A DNA stretch of 64,000 bases from positions 186,001-250,000 of the forward strand of contig NZ_JBHUDI010000002.1 of assembly GCF_042678045.1 (NCBI RefSeq), read 5' to 3'. This DNA is from Natrinema amylolyticus_A (GTDB lineage: Archaea; Halobacteriota; Halobacteria; Halobacteriales; Natrialbaceae). Below the pieces are notes generated by a model that did no database searches, was not told the DNA's origin, and worked only from the letters and a program-made list of their open reading frames with translations. Shown one piece after another: positions 25,213-35,057 of this stretch; position 1 is the first letter of the stretch; every line of letters starts with the position of its first letter. The position numbers and the translations under genes are program-made.

Positions 25213-27156
25213 CTAGATTTCGGTTACTCGCTCGTACTCGTCGGAGAGGGCTGCGGCGTCCTCCGGGAGCAATGCGACGAGCAGGTAGCCCGTATACTCG
25301 GTGAGGTAGTCTACGAGGGTTGCGATCCGCTCGGAGTCGATCGCTTCCAGCGAATCGAGTAGCATGAACGGGACGTCGTCGTACACCTCGTGTGCGAGAT
25401 AGCCAGCGAGTGCAAAGATGAGTCCCGTTACTTCCCGTTCGCTCTCCGAGAGGTGATCGACAGTGTCCTCGTACGCCGCACCCGACGTGGAAGTGCGGAT
25501 GACGTGCAGCTCGAAGACTGACTTCGTTACTTTCCGCCTGCCCTCACGCACATCGCGTTCGACGCGTTCGATCCAGATACGATCGAGATTCGCGTATCCG
25601 AGCATCTCCAAGACGGTGTCCATATGCTCGTTGAATTCCTCGACCGCGTTTTCCTCGATCTGCTCGATCTTCGTTCGAAGGTCCTCGATTTCGGCTTTGA
25701 TCTCGTCGCGTTGGGCTTCGATGTCGTCCGCTTGGGCGATACGCTCTTCGATCTCTTCGATCCGACTCTCGACGCGCTCGAGGTCGTTTTCGAGTTTTCC
25801 GAGCTCGTATTCGATCTGGTTTGCCTCCTTGTGGAGGTCCAGAATGGCACTGTAGTCTTCGTTTTCTAACTCCTCTACCTCCGCTTCGACTGTCTCGATT
25901 TCGTCGGTGATCTCCTCGCGTCGCGTTTGCAGCTCGTCGATCGTGTTCTCGCTGCGCTCGATTTCCCGCTCCAGATCCGACAGGCGCCGTTCGATGCGGT
26001 CACGTTCCCGCTGGGACTGCTGGAGCGATTTCTTTTTCTCGTTTAGGTCGTCGATCTCGTCGTCCAACTCGTTTACGTCGTCGAATTTGGTCCGGCTGAC
26101 CTGCCGTAACTGATCGATCGTCGATTCGATCTGCTGTTTTTCGACCTCGCTTCCACACGTCCAGCAGGTCACGTCGTCGCTCGGGAGCAACTGCTCGGTG
26201 ACGTCTTCCGTCGAACCTCCGGAGAGCGTCTCGAGCGCACCCGTATCGGCGTCTTCGAGCATCTCCTCGTTGAATCCGATGACGCTCTGGAGTTCGCTGA
26301 CCTCCGTCTCGAGAGTCTGCTTTTGCTCTCGGAGCCGGCTGATCTCCGACTCGATCTCCGAGATTTCGCCGACTGGCGCTTCGGGAAGGTCGGCTTGCTC
26401 GTCTTCGAGTTCCTGCTGTTCGCGGTTGAGCGCTTCGAGGCTCTCGCGTTCCGTCTCGAGATCGTAACGAATGTCGTCGAGTTGCTTTCGCTTCGAGCGC
26501 AGCTCGTCGAGTTTGTCCTCGAGGGCGGATTTCTCCTCGCGCGTTTCTTCGACATCGGCGTCGGCTTCCTGTAGCTCCGCTTCTTTCTCCGCGAGTTCGT
26601 CCTTCTTCGCTTCGATTTCCTGTGTGAGCTGCGTTCGCTTCTCCTCCAGCCCGGGGAGCTCACCTTTGAGATCGTCGATCTCGTCGAGTTCGCGTTCGAG
26701 GTCGCGGCGCTTCTCGACGAGGCGATCGATTTCGGAGTGAATGGCGTCAGTGTCGACCGGCCGCATGATGAGTTCCCGCAGGTCATCGCTCGCGGCAACG
26801 GCCCGACGAGCCTCGTTCGACTCGAGCAGGAAGGCGAACAGATCAGCGAGCGTTGGATCCTCGAGATACGGTTCTCCGTCGGAAACGATGGTACCGGACC
26901 GTCGGCTCAGCGTCCGGGTATACGTCTCGTCACCGAGCGTGAGTTCGACGGACGCTTCGTCCGCGTCACCTTTGATCGAGACGTTTTCGCTGCCGAGCGC
27001 CGCCATCACCGCCTGGAGGAACGACGTCCGGTTGGTCGCGTTCCGACCCTCGAGAATCGTCACTCCCGGAGAGAACTCGACCGTCGTCTCTTCGATTCCA
27101 CCGATGTTCTCGGCGTGTATCGTTCCAGTCTCACGAATCATTCCGTGTTGTTCCAT
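25213..27156 (-). CDS. Archaea-specific SMC-related protein (ASRP)
   Basis: 647 residues from ATG 27156; ATG 27141 is an alternative. An N-terminal ABC-type ATPase half carries the variant P-loop EGRNATNRTS, where the usual Lys is Arg. Two long coiled-coil arms (about 130-300 and 355-530) flank a zinc-hook-like CWTC at about 333. The C-terminal half holds LSESEREVTGLIFALAGYL (signature) and VPFMLLDSLEAID (Walker B region). Haloarchaeal relatives lie beside rdfA and act in chromosome or cell-shape processes; here rdfA is divergent 224 bp away. Confidence 0.9.
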   Translation of the reverse strand: MEQHGMIRETGTIHAENIGGIEETTVEFSPGVTILEGRNATNRTSFLQAVMAALGSENVSIKGDADEASVELTLGDETYTRTLSRRSGTIVSDGEPYLEDPTLADLFAFLLESNEARRAVAASDDLRELIMRPVDTDAIHSEIDRLVEKRRDLERELDEIDDLKGELPGLEEKRTQLTQEIEAKKDELAEKEAELQEADADVEETREEKSALEDKLDELRSKRKQLDDIRYDLETERESLEALNREQQELEDEQADLPEAPVGEISEIESEISRLREQKQTLETEVSELQSVIGFNEEMLEDADTGALETLSGGSTEDVTEQLLPSDDVTCWTCGSEVEKQQIESTIDQLRQVSRTKFDDVNELDDEIDDLNEKKKSLQQSQRERDRIERRLSDLEREIERSENTIDELQTRREEITDEIETVEAEVEELENEDYSAILDLHKEANQIEYELGKLENDLERVESRIEEIEERIAQADDIEAQRDEIKAEIEDLRTKIEQIEENAVEEFNEHMDTVLEMLGYANLDRIWIERVERDVREGRRKVTKSVFELHVIRTSTSGAAYEDTVDHLSESEREVTGLIFALAGYLAHEVYDDVPFMLLDSLEAIDSERIATLVDYLTEYTGYLLVALLPEDAAALSDEYERVTEI

Positions 27157-27380
27157 ACGTTCATGTTCGGGCCGTTCGCTGATAAATTTTTACATAGCAG
27201 TAGGAAGGCGTTCGTCGTTTCGACACCAGCAGTTCCCGCTCAGCGGCGGAGACTCATCGCCAATACAGAACTTAACGTACTCCGGTAATGAAATATTTTT
27301 GAGTTATTTCGAGCGAAGCTAGTCTCACTGGAGCGGCCAACGAACACACTTTAGTATTCCTGGCCGAATAGGTCTTGATA

Positions 27381-28004
27381 ATGGCTGATGCTTCGGATTC
27401 GAACGGCACCCCCAGATACAAAGTCGGAAAGGTAATCGATCGGTATTCGCTCGACGGGATGGGACGTGAACTCGAAGAATACTGGGTTGGCGACGGGAGA
27501 GACTCCTACAGCCTCCGTGAACTCGCAGAGTACTTCAACAAAGAAGTGCTTCGCAGTGCGCTCGCAGGAACGTCACAGCAACGCTTCAGCGGCGATATCG
27601 AGACGATCTATCGCGCCCTCACCGACGACGACGTGAGTCGGGGCGAGCAAACTCGCGTCCGGAAAACACTCGAGCGCGACGGCGTTGATGTCGAACAGAT
27701 AGAGAACGACTTCGTCACGCACCAGGCAATCCACACGTACCTGACAAAAGGACGGGGTGTCGAAAAAGGGACCGAGACCGGTGATCGAATCGAGTCCGCT
27801 CGACAGACAATCAACGGGCTTCGCGGCCGGCTCATCGCCGTCGTAGAGACGACGCTCTCGAATCTCAGAGAGACGGACACGCTCACACTCGGTTCATTCG
27901 ATATCTTCGTCGAGATTAACGTCCACTGCACTGACTGTGGGACCCACAAGAACCTCACTGAACTGCTTAGTGATGGGGGGTGTGAGTGTGACACTGAGGA
28001 ATAA
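27381..28004 (+). CDS. rdfA: Rod-determining factor RdfA family protein
   Basis: 207 residues from ATG 27381 (MADASDSNGTPRYKVGKV). The family pattern is clear: KVIDRYSLDGMGRELEEYW, then LRELAEYFNKEVLRSAL, ALTDDDVSRGEQTRVRK, and DGVDVEQIENDFVTHQAIHT. A C-terminal Cys cluster (HCTDCGTHKN and GGCECD) suggests zinc binding. RdfA is needed for rod-shaped cells in Haloferax, and genomes often carry several paralogues next to SMC-like genes, as here. Whether this copy controls shape is not known. Confidence 0.88.
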   Translation: MADASDSNGTPRYKVGKVIDRYSLDGMGRELEEYWVGDGRDSYSLRELAEYFNKEVLRSALAGTSQQRFSGDIETIYRALTDDDVSRGEQTRVRKTLERDGVDVEQIENDFVTHQAIHTYLTKGRGVEKGTETGDRIESARQTINGLRGRLIAVVETTLSNLRETDTLTLGSFDIFVEINVHCTDCGTHKNLTELLSDGGCECDTEE

Positions 28005-28532
28005 GCGCTCACCCTGCTGATCCCAGGGTCCGTTAGTAGCTGTCTTGTGGTCGGTACCGACCTCGTTCAGGACATCTGGATTACAAAGATAGGTGTGTAA
28101 TGGGTGGTGCTCGCGGGTAAATATCGTTCGTCGAAACTGTTCCCGACTGTTCATTCCTGATGAATGGTGTGTGGTTACACACTAACATAGTTCATATTGG
28201 GTACGTCTCTCAATCGCAAGTGATCCCACTAGACGCACTCTCGAGCCCATCTGGAGAGCAACGTGGCCTCTTCTCCAGGGATCGTCCGCCGGATCCGTTC
28301 GAGTAAATCGAATGAAGGAGACGTTTGTAACACTCTCTCCACAGGATCTCGGTTCCGTCTCGTGATTTCTGTTCTCTGTTGTTCCGTACTAGTTGTGAGA
28401 GAAGACAGTTATGATTGTATATCGCTGGAATCTCGCCTACCTGAACGCGTCGGACAAGGTATGTCGATGTGATTCCCGGTAGATTCAACGACAATGAACA
28501 ACATTATTGGTATCGAGTCCGTTTTCCGTTTT
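28005..28532. other. Gap upstream of the IclR gene
   Basis: No convincing gene. A small inverted repeat CATTC-CTGAT-GAATG lies at 28152-28166. An in-frame ATG at 28494 would extend the IclR gene into this gap. Confidence 0.4.
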
Positions 28533-29285
28533 ATGGGAAAGAACAACACGGTCAGCTCGGACGAACGGATGCTCGATATCATGGAAGCACTCAAAGAGCA
28601 CACGTCCGCCGGCGTAACGGAGCTCGCCGACGCAGTGAGTATGCCAAAGAGCACCGTACACGTTCACCTCTCGACGCTCAAGGACCGAGGCTACGTCGTC
28701 CAGAACGACTCGCAGGAGTACCGTCTCAGCCTCAAGGTGCTCGATATGGGAATGATGGTTCAGGAGACCCAGGAGATGTACGACGAGGTGCTTCCGAAAC
28801 TCGACGAACTCGCCGACGAGACGGACGAGAAAGCCTGGTGGACCGTCGAAGAAAACGGGAAGGCCGTGTTCATCGCCAAGTCCGTGGGAAAACACGGCAT
28901 TCAAACCAACGCTCGGATCGGACATCACATCGAACTGTATCAGCTAGCGGCAGGAAAGGCGATCCTCGCGAACCTGCCAGCAACTCGACGGGCGGAGATC
29001 CTGGATAGCTACGACTACCCGCTCGGCAACGGAAAAACCCGCGCGGACCTCGAGGCTGAACTCGAGGAGATCCGGGACCGGGGCGTCGCGTACGGCTCCG
29101 AGCAGTTCCTGCAGGGCGTCTCCGGTGTCGGCGCCCCGATCACGGACAATGCCGGGAACTCCTACGGAGCGATCAGCATCTCGGGTCCATCTAACCGCCT
29201 CGACAGCGACCGTGTCGAAAACGAACTCGCAAACCTCGTCCGGGGTATCGCGGGCGAACTCCGCGTCAATCTCTCGTACCGTTAG
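28533..29285 (+). CDS. IclR-family transcriptional regulator
   Basis: 250 residues from ATG 28533 (MGKNNTVSSDERMLDIME); ATG 28494 is possible, but an AT-rich element near 28500 fits a leaderless start at 28533. An N-terminal winged helix (GVTELADAVSMPKSTVHVHL) is followed by the IclR effector domain (LYQLAAGKAILANLP, GVSGVGAPITDNAGNSYGAI). IclR proteins sense small metabolites and control catabolic genes. The importer operon at 29988-34748 is the nearest candidate target. Confidence 0.92.
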   Translation: MGKNNTVSSDERMLDIMEALKEHTSAGVTELADAVSMPKSTVHVHLSTLKDRGYVVQNDSQEYRLSLKVLDMGMMVQETQEMYDEVLPKLDELADETDEKAWWTVEENGKAVFIAKSVGKHGIQTNARIGHHIELYQLAAGKAILANLPATRRAEILDSYDYPLGNGKTRADLEAELEEIRDRGVAYGSEQFLQGVSGVGAPITDNAGNSYGAISISGPSNRLDSDRVENELANLVRGIAGELRVNLSYR

Positions 29286-29455
29286 TTCTACTTACTCGAA
29301 CGGGCACCGAAGGCGGATTCGTTCCTTTCACTATCCCTCCCCAGCGATAGCGGCAATTATTCGCTTCGAGTGACGTTCTATTCTCTCGAATACTGGGTGC
29401 CGTGTGTTATCGAAGTTGTCACTGGCGACGGATCGCTGGTAAGCGGACGGACCTG

Positions 29456-29854
29456 CTATGCCGTCTCCGCTTCGCTGCAGATGAGAACCGGTCGGTCGGT
29501 GTTCAGCACGACCGACTGGGTCACACTCCCGAACAGCATCTTGCCCGCAGGGGATCGATTACGCCCGGCGACACAGATCGCATCGGCGTCGAGTTCCTCG
29601 GCGGTTTCGAGAATCGACTCTGCCGGGTCGCCGCTCCCCTCTCGCAGTTCGACCGTCACGCCTGCGTCTTCGAGGTGTTCCTGTGCTCGTTTTACGGCGT
29701 CGACCTGTGTGACGGACGCACCTTCCGGATTGTCAACGAAGTCATGGAGCAGGTACGCACGGATGTTGTCGATGTCGAACAGGTCGATAACAGTCTCGGC
29801 CTGGGCGGCTGCACGTTCGACGTTTTGATCGATACCGAGTACGATCTCTTTCAT
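29456..29854 (-). CDS. Universal stress protein UspA family
   Basis: 132 residues from ATG 29854 (MKEIVLGIDQNVERAAA). The C-terminal nucleotide-binding stretch CVAGRNRSPAGKMLFGSVTQ and the last strand DRPVLICSE fit a canonical ATP-binding UspA. The gene follows the ABC importer operon in the same direction with 133 bp between, so it may be read through or independent. Confidence 0.9.
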   Translation of the reverse strand: MKEIVLGIDQNVERAAAQAETVIDLFDIDNIRAYLLHDFVDNPEGASVTQVDAVKRAQEHLEDAGVTVELREGSGDPAESILETAEELDADAICVAGRNRSPAGKMLFGSVTQSVVLNTDRPVLICSEAETA

Positions 29855-29987
29855 GAACACGTATTCGCAGACGGCTCTAAAATAAGTACCGCCCGTCTCG
29901 CAGCACGAGGGCGTCGAGATATCGGATCGACGTGATCGACCCGGTCTCGGCGACTGGCGGTCCGAACAGTATCGCTGGAGCGAGCCG

Positions 29988-30710
29988 CTAGTCGGCCAGC
30001 CCGACGCCGAGGTGCTCGTCGAGTACCGCGTCGTTCTCACTGACGTCCTCGGACGGTCCTTCGTGGACGATGTGGCCCTTCTCGAGGATGTACGTGTAGT
30101 CGGACACCCCGAGTGCGACTGGGATGTTCTGCTCGACGACCAGGACGGTGATCCCCTGATCGTTGAGATCTTCGATGATATCCTCGATCTGTCTGACGAT
30201 GTACGGTGCGAGCCCTTCGGTCGGCTCGTCGAGCAGGAGCAGGTCGGGATCGGCGATCAGTGCACGCGCGATGGCGACCATCTGCTGTTCGCCACCGGAG
30301 AGCACCGATCCGTAACTGTCCTCGCGCTCCTGGAGGTTCTCGAACATGTTGATCACTTCGTCGACCGACGGCCCGTCGCTCGCGTCGACACCCATATGGC
30401 CCATCTCGATGTTCTCACGGACCGTCAGACCGGGGAACACCCTGCGTCCCTCCGGGACGAACGCGATCCCCTTCCTGATGGTTGACTCGGTCTCGAGGGT
30501 CGTGATATCGTCGCCGTTGAATTGGATCGAGCCGCCGGTCGGGGTGAGGTTGCCGACGATCGATCGAAGCGTCGTCGTCTTGCCGACGCCGTTGCGGCCG
30601 ACGAGCGAGACGACCGAGCCCCGCTCGACCTCGAGCGAGAGCCCCTGTAGCACCTCGGTCATATCATAGCCGGCACGCAAGTCCTGTATCGACAGTAGTG
30701 GATCACTCAT
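29988..30710 (-). CDS. livF: Branched-chain-type ABC transporter ATPase LivF
   Basis: 240 residues from ATG 30710, overlapping the livG stop by 8 bases. Walker A GRNGVGKTTTLRSI, signature LSGGEQQMVAIARAL, Walker B LLLLDEPTEGLAP. The motif EGRRVFPGLTVRENIEMG is typical of LivF. It powers import together with LivG. Last gene of the substrate-binding protein, permease, LivG, LivF operon. Confidence 0.95.
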   Translation of the reverse strand: MSDPLLSIQDLRAGYDMTEVLQGLSLEVERGSVVSLVGRNGVGKTTTLRSIVGNLTPTGGSIQFNGDDITTLETESTIRKGIAFVPEGRRVFPGLTVRENIEMGHMGVDASDGPSVDEVINMFENLQEREDSYGSVLSGGEQQMVAIARALIADPDLLLLDEPTEGLAPYIVRQIEDIIEDLNDQGITVLVVEQNIPVALGVSDYTYILEKGHIVHEGPSEDVSENDAVLDEHLGVGLAD

Positions 30711-31470
30711 CGCGAGCACCTCCGAGGTACGCGTCGCGGACGTCCTCGTTGTCCGCGATCTCCTCCGGTGTCCCGCTCGCGAGCTCCTGCCCGCGAGTCA
30801 GGACGGTGATCCGGTCGGAGACACGCATGACGAGATCGATATCGTGTTCGATAAGCATCAGCGACTGGTCCGAGAGGACGTCACTGATGAGTTCCATCGT
30901 TTCGTGCGTTTCCTCGCTACTCATCCCTGCGGTCGGTTCGTCGAGCATCACTAGTTCTGGGTCTGTCGCGAGCACGAGACCGATTTCCAGACGGCGCTGA
31001 TCACCGTATGCGAGCGTGTCTGCGTGCTCGTCTGCACGGTCACGAAGGCCGATCTTGTCGAGGATTTCGGTGGTCCGATCGGTCAATTCATCGAACGAGT
31101 CCTTGTCGCGGAACATCGCCTCTCGACGACTGATTTCGTCGCCGTACATCGCTTGTGCGGCGAGTCGGACGTTCTCGCGGACGGTGAGACCGCCGAACAC
31201 GTTGGTGATCTGAAACGAGCGGCCGACGCCGTGGTGGACGCGCTCGTGTGGCGGCATGTTCGTGATGTCCGTGCCGTTGAAGCGTACGGTCCCTTCGGAA
31301 GGGATGAGCGCGCCAGTGATGAGATTGAACGTGGTCGTCTTGCCGGCGCCGTTCGGGCCGATGACGCTCCGGAACTCGCCTTTCTCGACCTCGAGGTCGA
31401 CGTGGTCGACGGCGGTGAGTTCACCGAAGCGTTTCGTCAGTCCGTTCGTTTCGAGTACCGTCTCAGTCAT
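30703..31470 (-). CDS. livG: Branched-chain-type ABC transporter ATPase LivG
   Basis: 255 residues. Walker A GPNGAGKTTTFNLI, the LivG-type stretch GVGRSFQITNVFGGLTVREN, signature LAYGDQRRLEIGLVLA and Walker B VMLDEPTAGMSSEE. The start overlaps the fused permease stop by 8 bases, so translation is coupled. Family substrates include branched-chain amino acids, urea and amides, and aromatic acids; sequence alone does not decide. Confidence 0.95.
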   Translation of the reverse strand: MTETVLETNGLTKRFGELTAVDHVDLEVEKGEFRSVIGPNGAGKTTTFNLITGALIPSEGTVRFNGTDITNMPPHERVHHGVGRSFQITNVFGGLTVRENVRLAAQAMYGDEISRREAMFRDKDSFDELTDRTTEILDKIGLRDRADEHADTLAYGDQRRLEIGLVLATDPELVMLDEPTAGMSSEETHETMELISDVLSDQSLMLIEHDIDLVMRVSDRITVLTRGQELASGTPEEIADNEDVRDAYLGGARDE

Positions 31471-33496
31471 GCGTGTTCACCTCCGATTCGTCGAACCCGA
31501 CTGACGGGCTGTCGCTTTCCGTACTCTGGCGACGCTGAACGAGCAGCGACGGGATCGATACGAGCCCACGTGGGACGAACAACACGAACAGCACGAAGAT
31601 GGTCCCGATCACCAGTCGCCACTGCTCGGTGTACGACGAGAGGATGTCCTCGGCACCGATGAAGACGCCGGCACCGATCATCGGTCCGAAGAGCGTCCCC
31701 ATACCGCCCAGGAGCGTCATCACGATGACCTCACCGGAGTGAATCCACGCGAGGGTCTGATCCGGCGAGATGATGAACGTACTCGGCTTGACAGCCAGGA
31801 GACCGCCGGCCATTCCGGCCATCCCACCGCTGATGACGAACGCGCGGCGTTTGTACTTCGTCACGTCGTAGCCGATGAACTTGGCGCGTTCCTCGGCTTC
31901 GCTGATGGACTGGAGAACGCTCCCGAACGGCGCGTTCATGAACCGACGGGCGAACAGGAGCGATGCGACCGCCAGAATCAGCGCGGTGTAGTAGAAGATG
32001 ATGTTCGGCGTGATCTCGAACCCGGCGATCAGCAGATCGATGTCACCGAGTTCGGCACCGATACCGGCGATTCCGAAGAACGTGTCCCAGCCGAGCAACC
32101 CGTCGCTGCCCCCGGTGAACTGGAACTTGAATACTGCGTTGTAGAACAACTCGGCGAACGCCAGCGTGATCATCGCGAAGTAGACGCCGGAGACCCGAAT
32201 CGAGAGACTACCGACGATCCACGCGATGAGCGCACAGATGACGATCGCACCGAGGAGCGCGATGACGAACGACGACGTGTAGTGGATCATCACCAGCGCG
32301 GCCACGTACGCGCCGACGCCGTAGAACATCGTGTGGCCAAGCGGGACGAGGCCGGTGTAACCCATGACGATGTCCAGACTCAGCGCGAAGATGGCCATGA
32401 TGAGAACGCGATTGAGGAGGATGATGTAGTAATCGCTGCCGGTCAGGAGGATGGCGAAGGGGGCAATGGCCAGCAGGCCGACCACTGCCGCCCCGAGCTT
32501 CATCCGGACACTGTCGGTGAACACGCCGCCGCCGGCACCGGTCAGGAGGTCGCCCTCTTCACCGCCTTCGTCTTGGAACTCCGGATTCCCGAACAGGCCC
32601 TGTGGCTTGATTAGCAAGACGGCAATCATCAACAGGAAGATAGTGAGCCCTTCCAGGTCCGGCAGTGAGAGAGTGATACCGGCGATCTCGCCGAACTCCG
32701 CGCCGCCGTACGTCCGCGTCATCGTGCGGATAACACCCACGAGGAGGCCACCGAAGACGGCACCGCGGAAACTCCCGAGTCCGCCGAGCACGACGATGAT
32801 GAACGCGGGGATGATGACGCTGTTCCCCATCCCGGTACTGACGCTCTGGTAGCCGCCGAGAACGATCCCGCCGACGGCCGCGAGCGCGGCACCGAGACCG
32901 AACACGAGCGTATAGTACTTGTCGATATCGATACCGACGTTGCGGACCATCTGTCTGTCCTGTGAGCCGGCTCTGACGATCATCCCGTACTTGGTCCGTT
33001 CCAAGAACAGGTAGATCCCGAGCGCAAGCGCCCCCGCGAAGAGGATCATGAAGTAATTGTACAGGGACACCTGAATGCCCGCGACGCCGACCGGCTGGCT
33101 GAGATATCCCGGAACTCCGAGATTTCGCTGTTGGGTCCCCCAGACCAACTTGATCAGGTCGTTGATGATGAGAACGAGCCCGAAGGTAAGGAGGATGTGG
33201 TACAAGGGATTCCGGCCGTACAGCGGTCGGATGGTGAAGCGTTCGATGGCGACACCGACGACACCGACCAGCAGCGGTGCGACGACCAGTGCCGTCCAGA
33301 ACCCGAGTCCGACCCCGAGCGTGCCAGTGATACTGATTGCGAAATACGCACCGAGGGCGAACAGTTCCCCGTGTGAGAAGTTAATGACGTCCATGACCCC
33401 GAAGATGATGGACAGTCCCGCAGCTAACAGGACGTACACCATCCCGAGGGTGACGCCGTTGATCAGTTGTTCGATTAGGTCTGCTACGAATGTCAT
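31463..33496 (-). CDS. Fused LivH-LivM ABC permease
   Basis: 677 residues from ATG 33496 (MTFVADLIEQLINGVTLG); GTG 33502 is possible. Residues 1-310 are a complete LivH permease (GVTLGMVYVLLAAGLSIIFG, LGGLGSFRGAVFGGLLVG). After a hydrophilic linker (DEGGEEGDLLTGAGGG), residues 345-650 are a complete LivM (VMGYTGLVPLGHTMFYGVGA, LLGGMGTLFGPMIGAG). These are normally two genes. One chain thus supplies both halves of the membrane channel. Confidence 0.93.
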   Translation of the reverse strand: MTFVADLIEQLINGVTLGMVYVLLAAGLSIIFGVMDVINFSHGELFALGAYFAISITGTLGVGLGFWTALVVAPLLVGVVGVAIERFTIRPLYGRNPLYHILLTFGLVLIINDLIKLVWGTQQRNLGVPGYLSQPVGVAGIQVSLYNYFMILFAGALALGIYLFLERTKYGMIVRAGSQDRQMVRNVGIDIDKYYTLVFGLGAALAAVGGIVLGGYQSVSTGMGNSVIIPAFIIVVLGGLGSFRGAVFGGLLVGVIRTMTRTYGGAEFGEIAGITLSLPDLEGLTIFLLMIAVLLIKPQGLFGNPEFQDEGGEEGDLLTGAGGGVFTDSVRMKLGAAVVGLLAIAPFAILLTGSDYYIILLNRVLIMAIFALSLDIVMGYTGLVPLGHTMFYGVGAYVAALVMIHYTSSFVIALLGAIVICALIAWIVGSLSIRVSGVYFAMITLAFAELFYNAVFKFQFTGGSDGLLGWDTFFGIAGIGAELGDIDLLIAGFEITPNIIFYYTALILAVASLLFARRFMNAPFGSVLQSISEAEERAKFIGYDVTKYKRRAFVISGGMAGMAGGLLAVKPSTFIISPDQTLAWIHSGEVIVMTLLGGMGTLFGPMIGAGVFIGAEDILSSYTEQWRLVIGTIFVLFVLFVPRGLVSIPSLLVQRRQSTESDSPSVGFDESEVNTHD

Positions 33497-33503
33497 TGTC
33501 ACT

Positions 33504-34748
33504 TTAGTTCAGTTCACAGCCCAACTCGGAGCCCGGCGGCAGCGTGTTCTCGCCCTCGACCTTGCTGAGGAGGTCCACGTCAGCCATGTCGCCGTCGCCT
33601 TCGATCAGTTCGCCCATCCAGGTGGGGTTCGTGGCCTGATGGTCGGACTCCCGAAGCGTGATGTCTCCCAGCACCGTCGTGAACGTCCCGCCCTCGAGGG
33701 CGTCCCTGACGTCTGCAGGGTCGGTACTCCCAGCTTCTTGCATGCCTCGGACCATCAGGCGAATGGACTCGTAACCGACCCGCTCGAAGTTCCCGGGAAC
33801 GCCGTCGTGTTCTTCCTGGTAGGCTTCGACGAACTGCTGGTTGTCACCGAGATCGACCGAGGGATCGTAGCGGACGCCGCCGTAAGTGCCGACCGCGCTG
33901 GCGCCCGTCCCCGAACGTGCGCTCTTGAACGACATCGTCGGACCGACGATCGCTTTCTCCTCGGTAAGACCCTGATCTGCGGCCTGATTGACGAAGTTGA
34001 CGAGATCTCCGCCGGTCATGCCGAGGATGACGGCGTCGGCGTCGGACCCGCTGATCTGGCTGATGTACGAGCCGAAGTTCGAGGAGCCGAGGCTAGATTC
34101 CGTCTTCCCGACCTCGGTGAAGTCGCTGTTTGCGTCCTGCATCCGTTCTCTGGTCCGGTTGTAGACCGAATCCCCGTAGGCGTAGTCGGCGATGTGGAAC
34201 CAGACGTTCGAGCCGATCTCGTTTACTGTGTACGCCGAAATCGCCTCGGCGATCTGGGCCGTGTTCGTCTCGAAGCGGAAGACCCACTCGTTGCACTCCT
34301 CACCCGTGATCGGAACGGCCGCCGCACCTGGGAAGTAAACGAATTCCGCATCGCTGGCGAACTCGTTGATCCCCAGCGCGACGGAACTGGAGATCGCACC
34401 GAACACGAAGTCGGCCTGCTCCTGCTGGACGACTTCTTGGGCGGCCTGGGACGCGGCTCCGGCCTCCGTCTCGGTATCGTCGTACACCACATCGATCTCG
34501 TAGTCGAACTCGTCGCTGTTGTTGATCTGCTGGACGGCCAGCTTGACGCCATCACGCTGTGCCGGACCGAGTGAGCTGTAGGCCCCGCTCATCGGGTTGA
34601 GGCTTGCGATCGTCACCGTTTCTTCCCCACTGCCACCGGCACAGCCGGCGAGCGCTACAGCGCCCGCTGCGCCGGCGGCCGACAGGAACGTACGACGTGA
34701 GGAACCGGATACGATACTGTTACTGTCTCCATTGATTGGCCCTCGCAT
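33504..34748 (-). CDS. ABC importer substrate-binding lipoprotein
   Basis: 414 residues from ATG 34748 (MRGPINGDSNSIVSGS). A Tat signal with twin Arg (SRRTFLSAAGAAGAVALAGC) ends in a lipobox Cys, so the protein is exported folded and lipid-anchored. The mature part is a LivJ-type periplasmic-binding fold (TVTIASLNPMSGAYSSLG, DADAVILGMTGGDLVNFV). It delivers the substrate to the fused permease one base downstream. Ligand unknown; the family binds amino acids, amides or aromatic acids. Confidence 0.94.
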   Translation of the reverse strand: MRGPINGDSNSIVSGSSRRTFLSAAGAAGAVALAGCAGGSGEETVTIASLNPMSGAYSSLGPAQRDGVKLAVQQINNSDEFDYEIDVVYDDTETEAGAASQAAQEVVQQEQADFVFGAISSSVALGINEFASDAEFVYFPGAAAVPITGEECNEWVFRFETNTAQIAEAISAYTVNEIGSNVWFHIADYAYGDSVYNRTRERMQDANSDFTEVGKTESSLGSSNFGSYISQISGSDADAVILGMTGGDLVNFVNQAADQGLTEEKAIVGPTMSFKSARSGTGASAVGTYGGVRYDPSVDLGDNQQFVEAYQEEHDGVPGNFERVGYESIRLMVRGMQEAGSTDPADVRDALEGGTFTTVLGDITLRESDHQATNPTWMGELIEGDGDMADVDLLSKVEGENTLPPGSELGCELN

Positions 34749-34763
34749 GGGTATGCTATCCAC

Positions 34764-35057
34764 TGCACACCAATACCTAATAAATCATTATGTTCCCTTC
34801 ATATATAGTGGGGGTTGATCAACAAGGGTTTTATGTTTAACAATGGACGAACTGTCGCAGCTGGAAGGATTATCGTCGCTACTTACCGGCGTTCTATCGT
34901 CGACAGAAATATCAAGAAACTCGAGTCACAGGAACGTTCCCGCGCGAGTTTCCGCGTTACCGGTTATATCGCGACCGTCGCTGCCCGTGATTGCCAGCCC
35001 AGCTATCGCGACCTCGAGTCGAGCGATGCTCGAGTGCGCGCCGGAACCGAGTCCGTC
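34764..35057. promoter_or_regulatory. Upstream region of the importer operon
   Basis: Contains AT-rich TATA-like sequences near 34780-34807 (CTATATAT on the minus strand) and a 10-bp palindrome GTTGATCAAC at 34814-34823. The remainder up to the aldehyde dehydrogenase stop holds nothing recognised. Confidence 0.4.
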
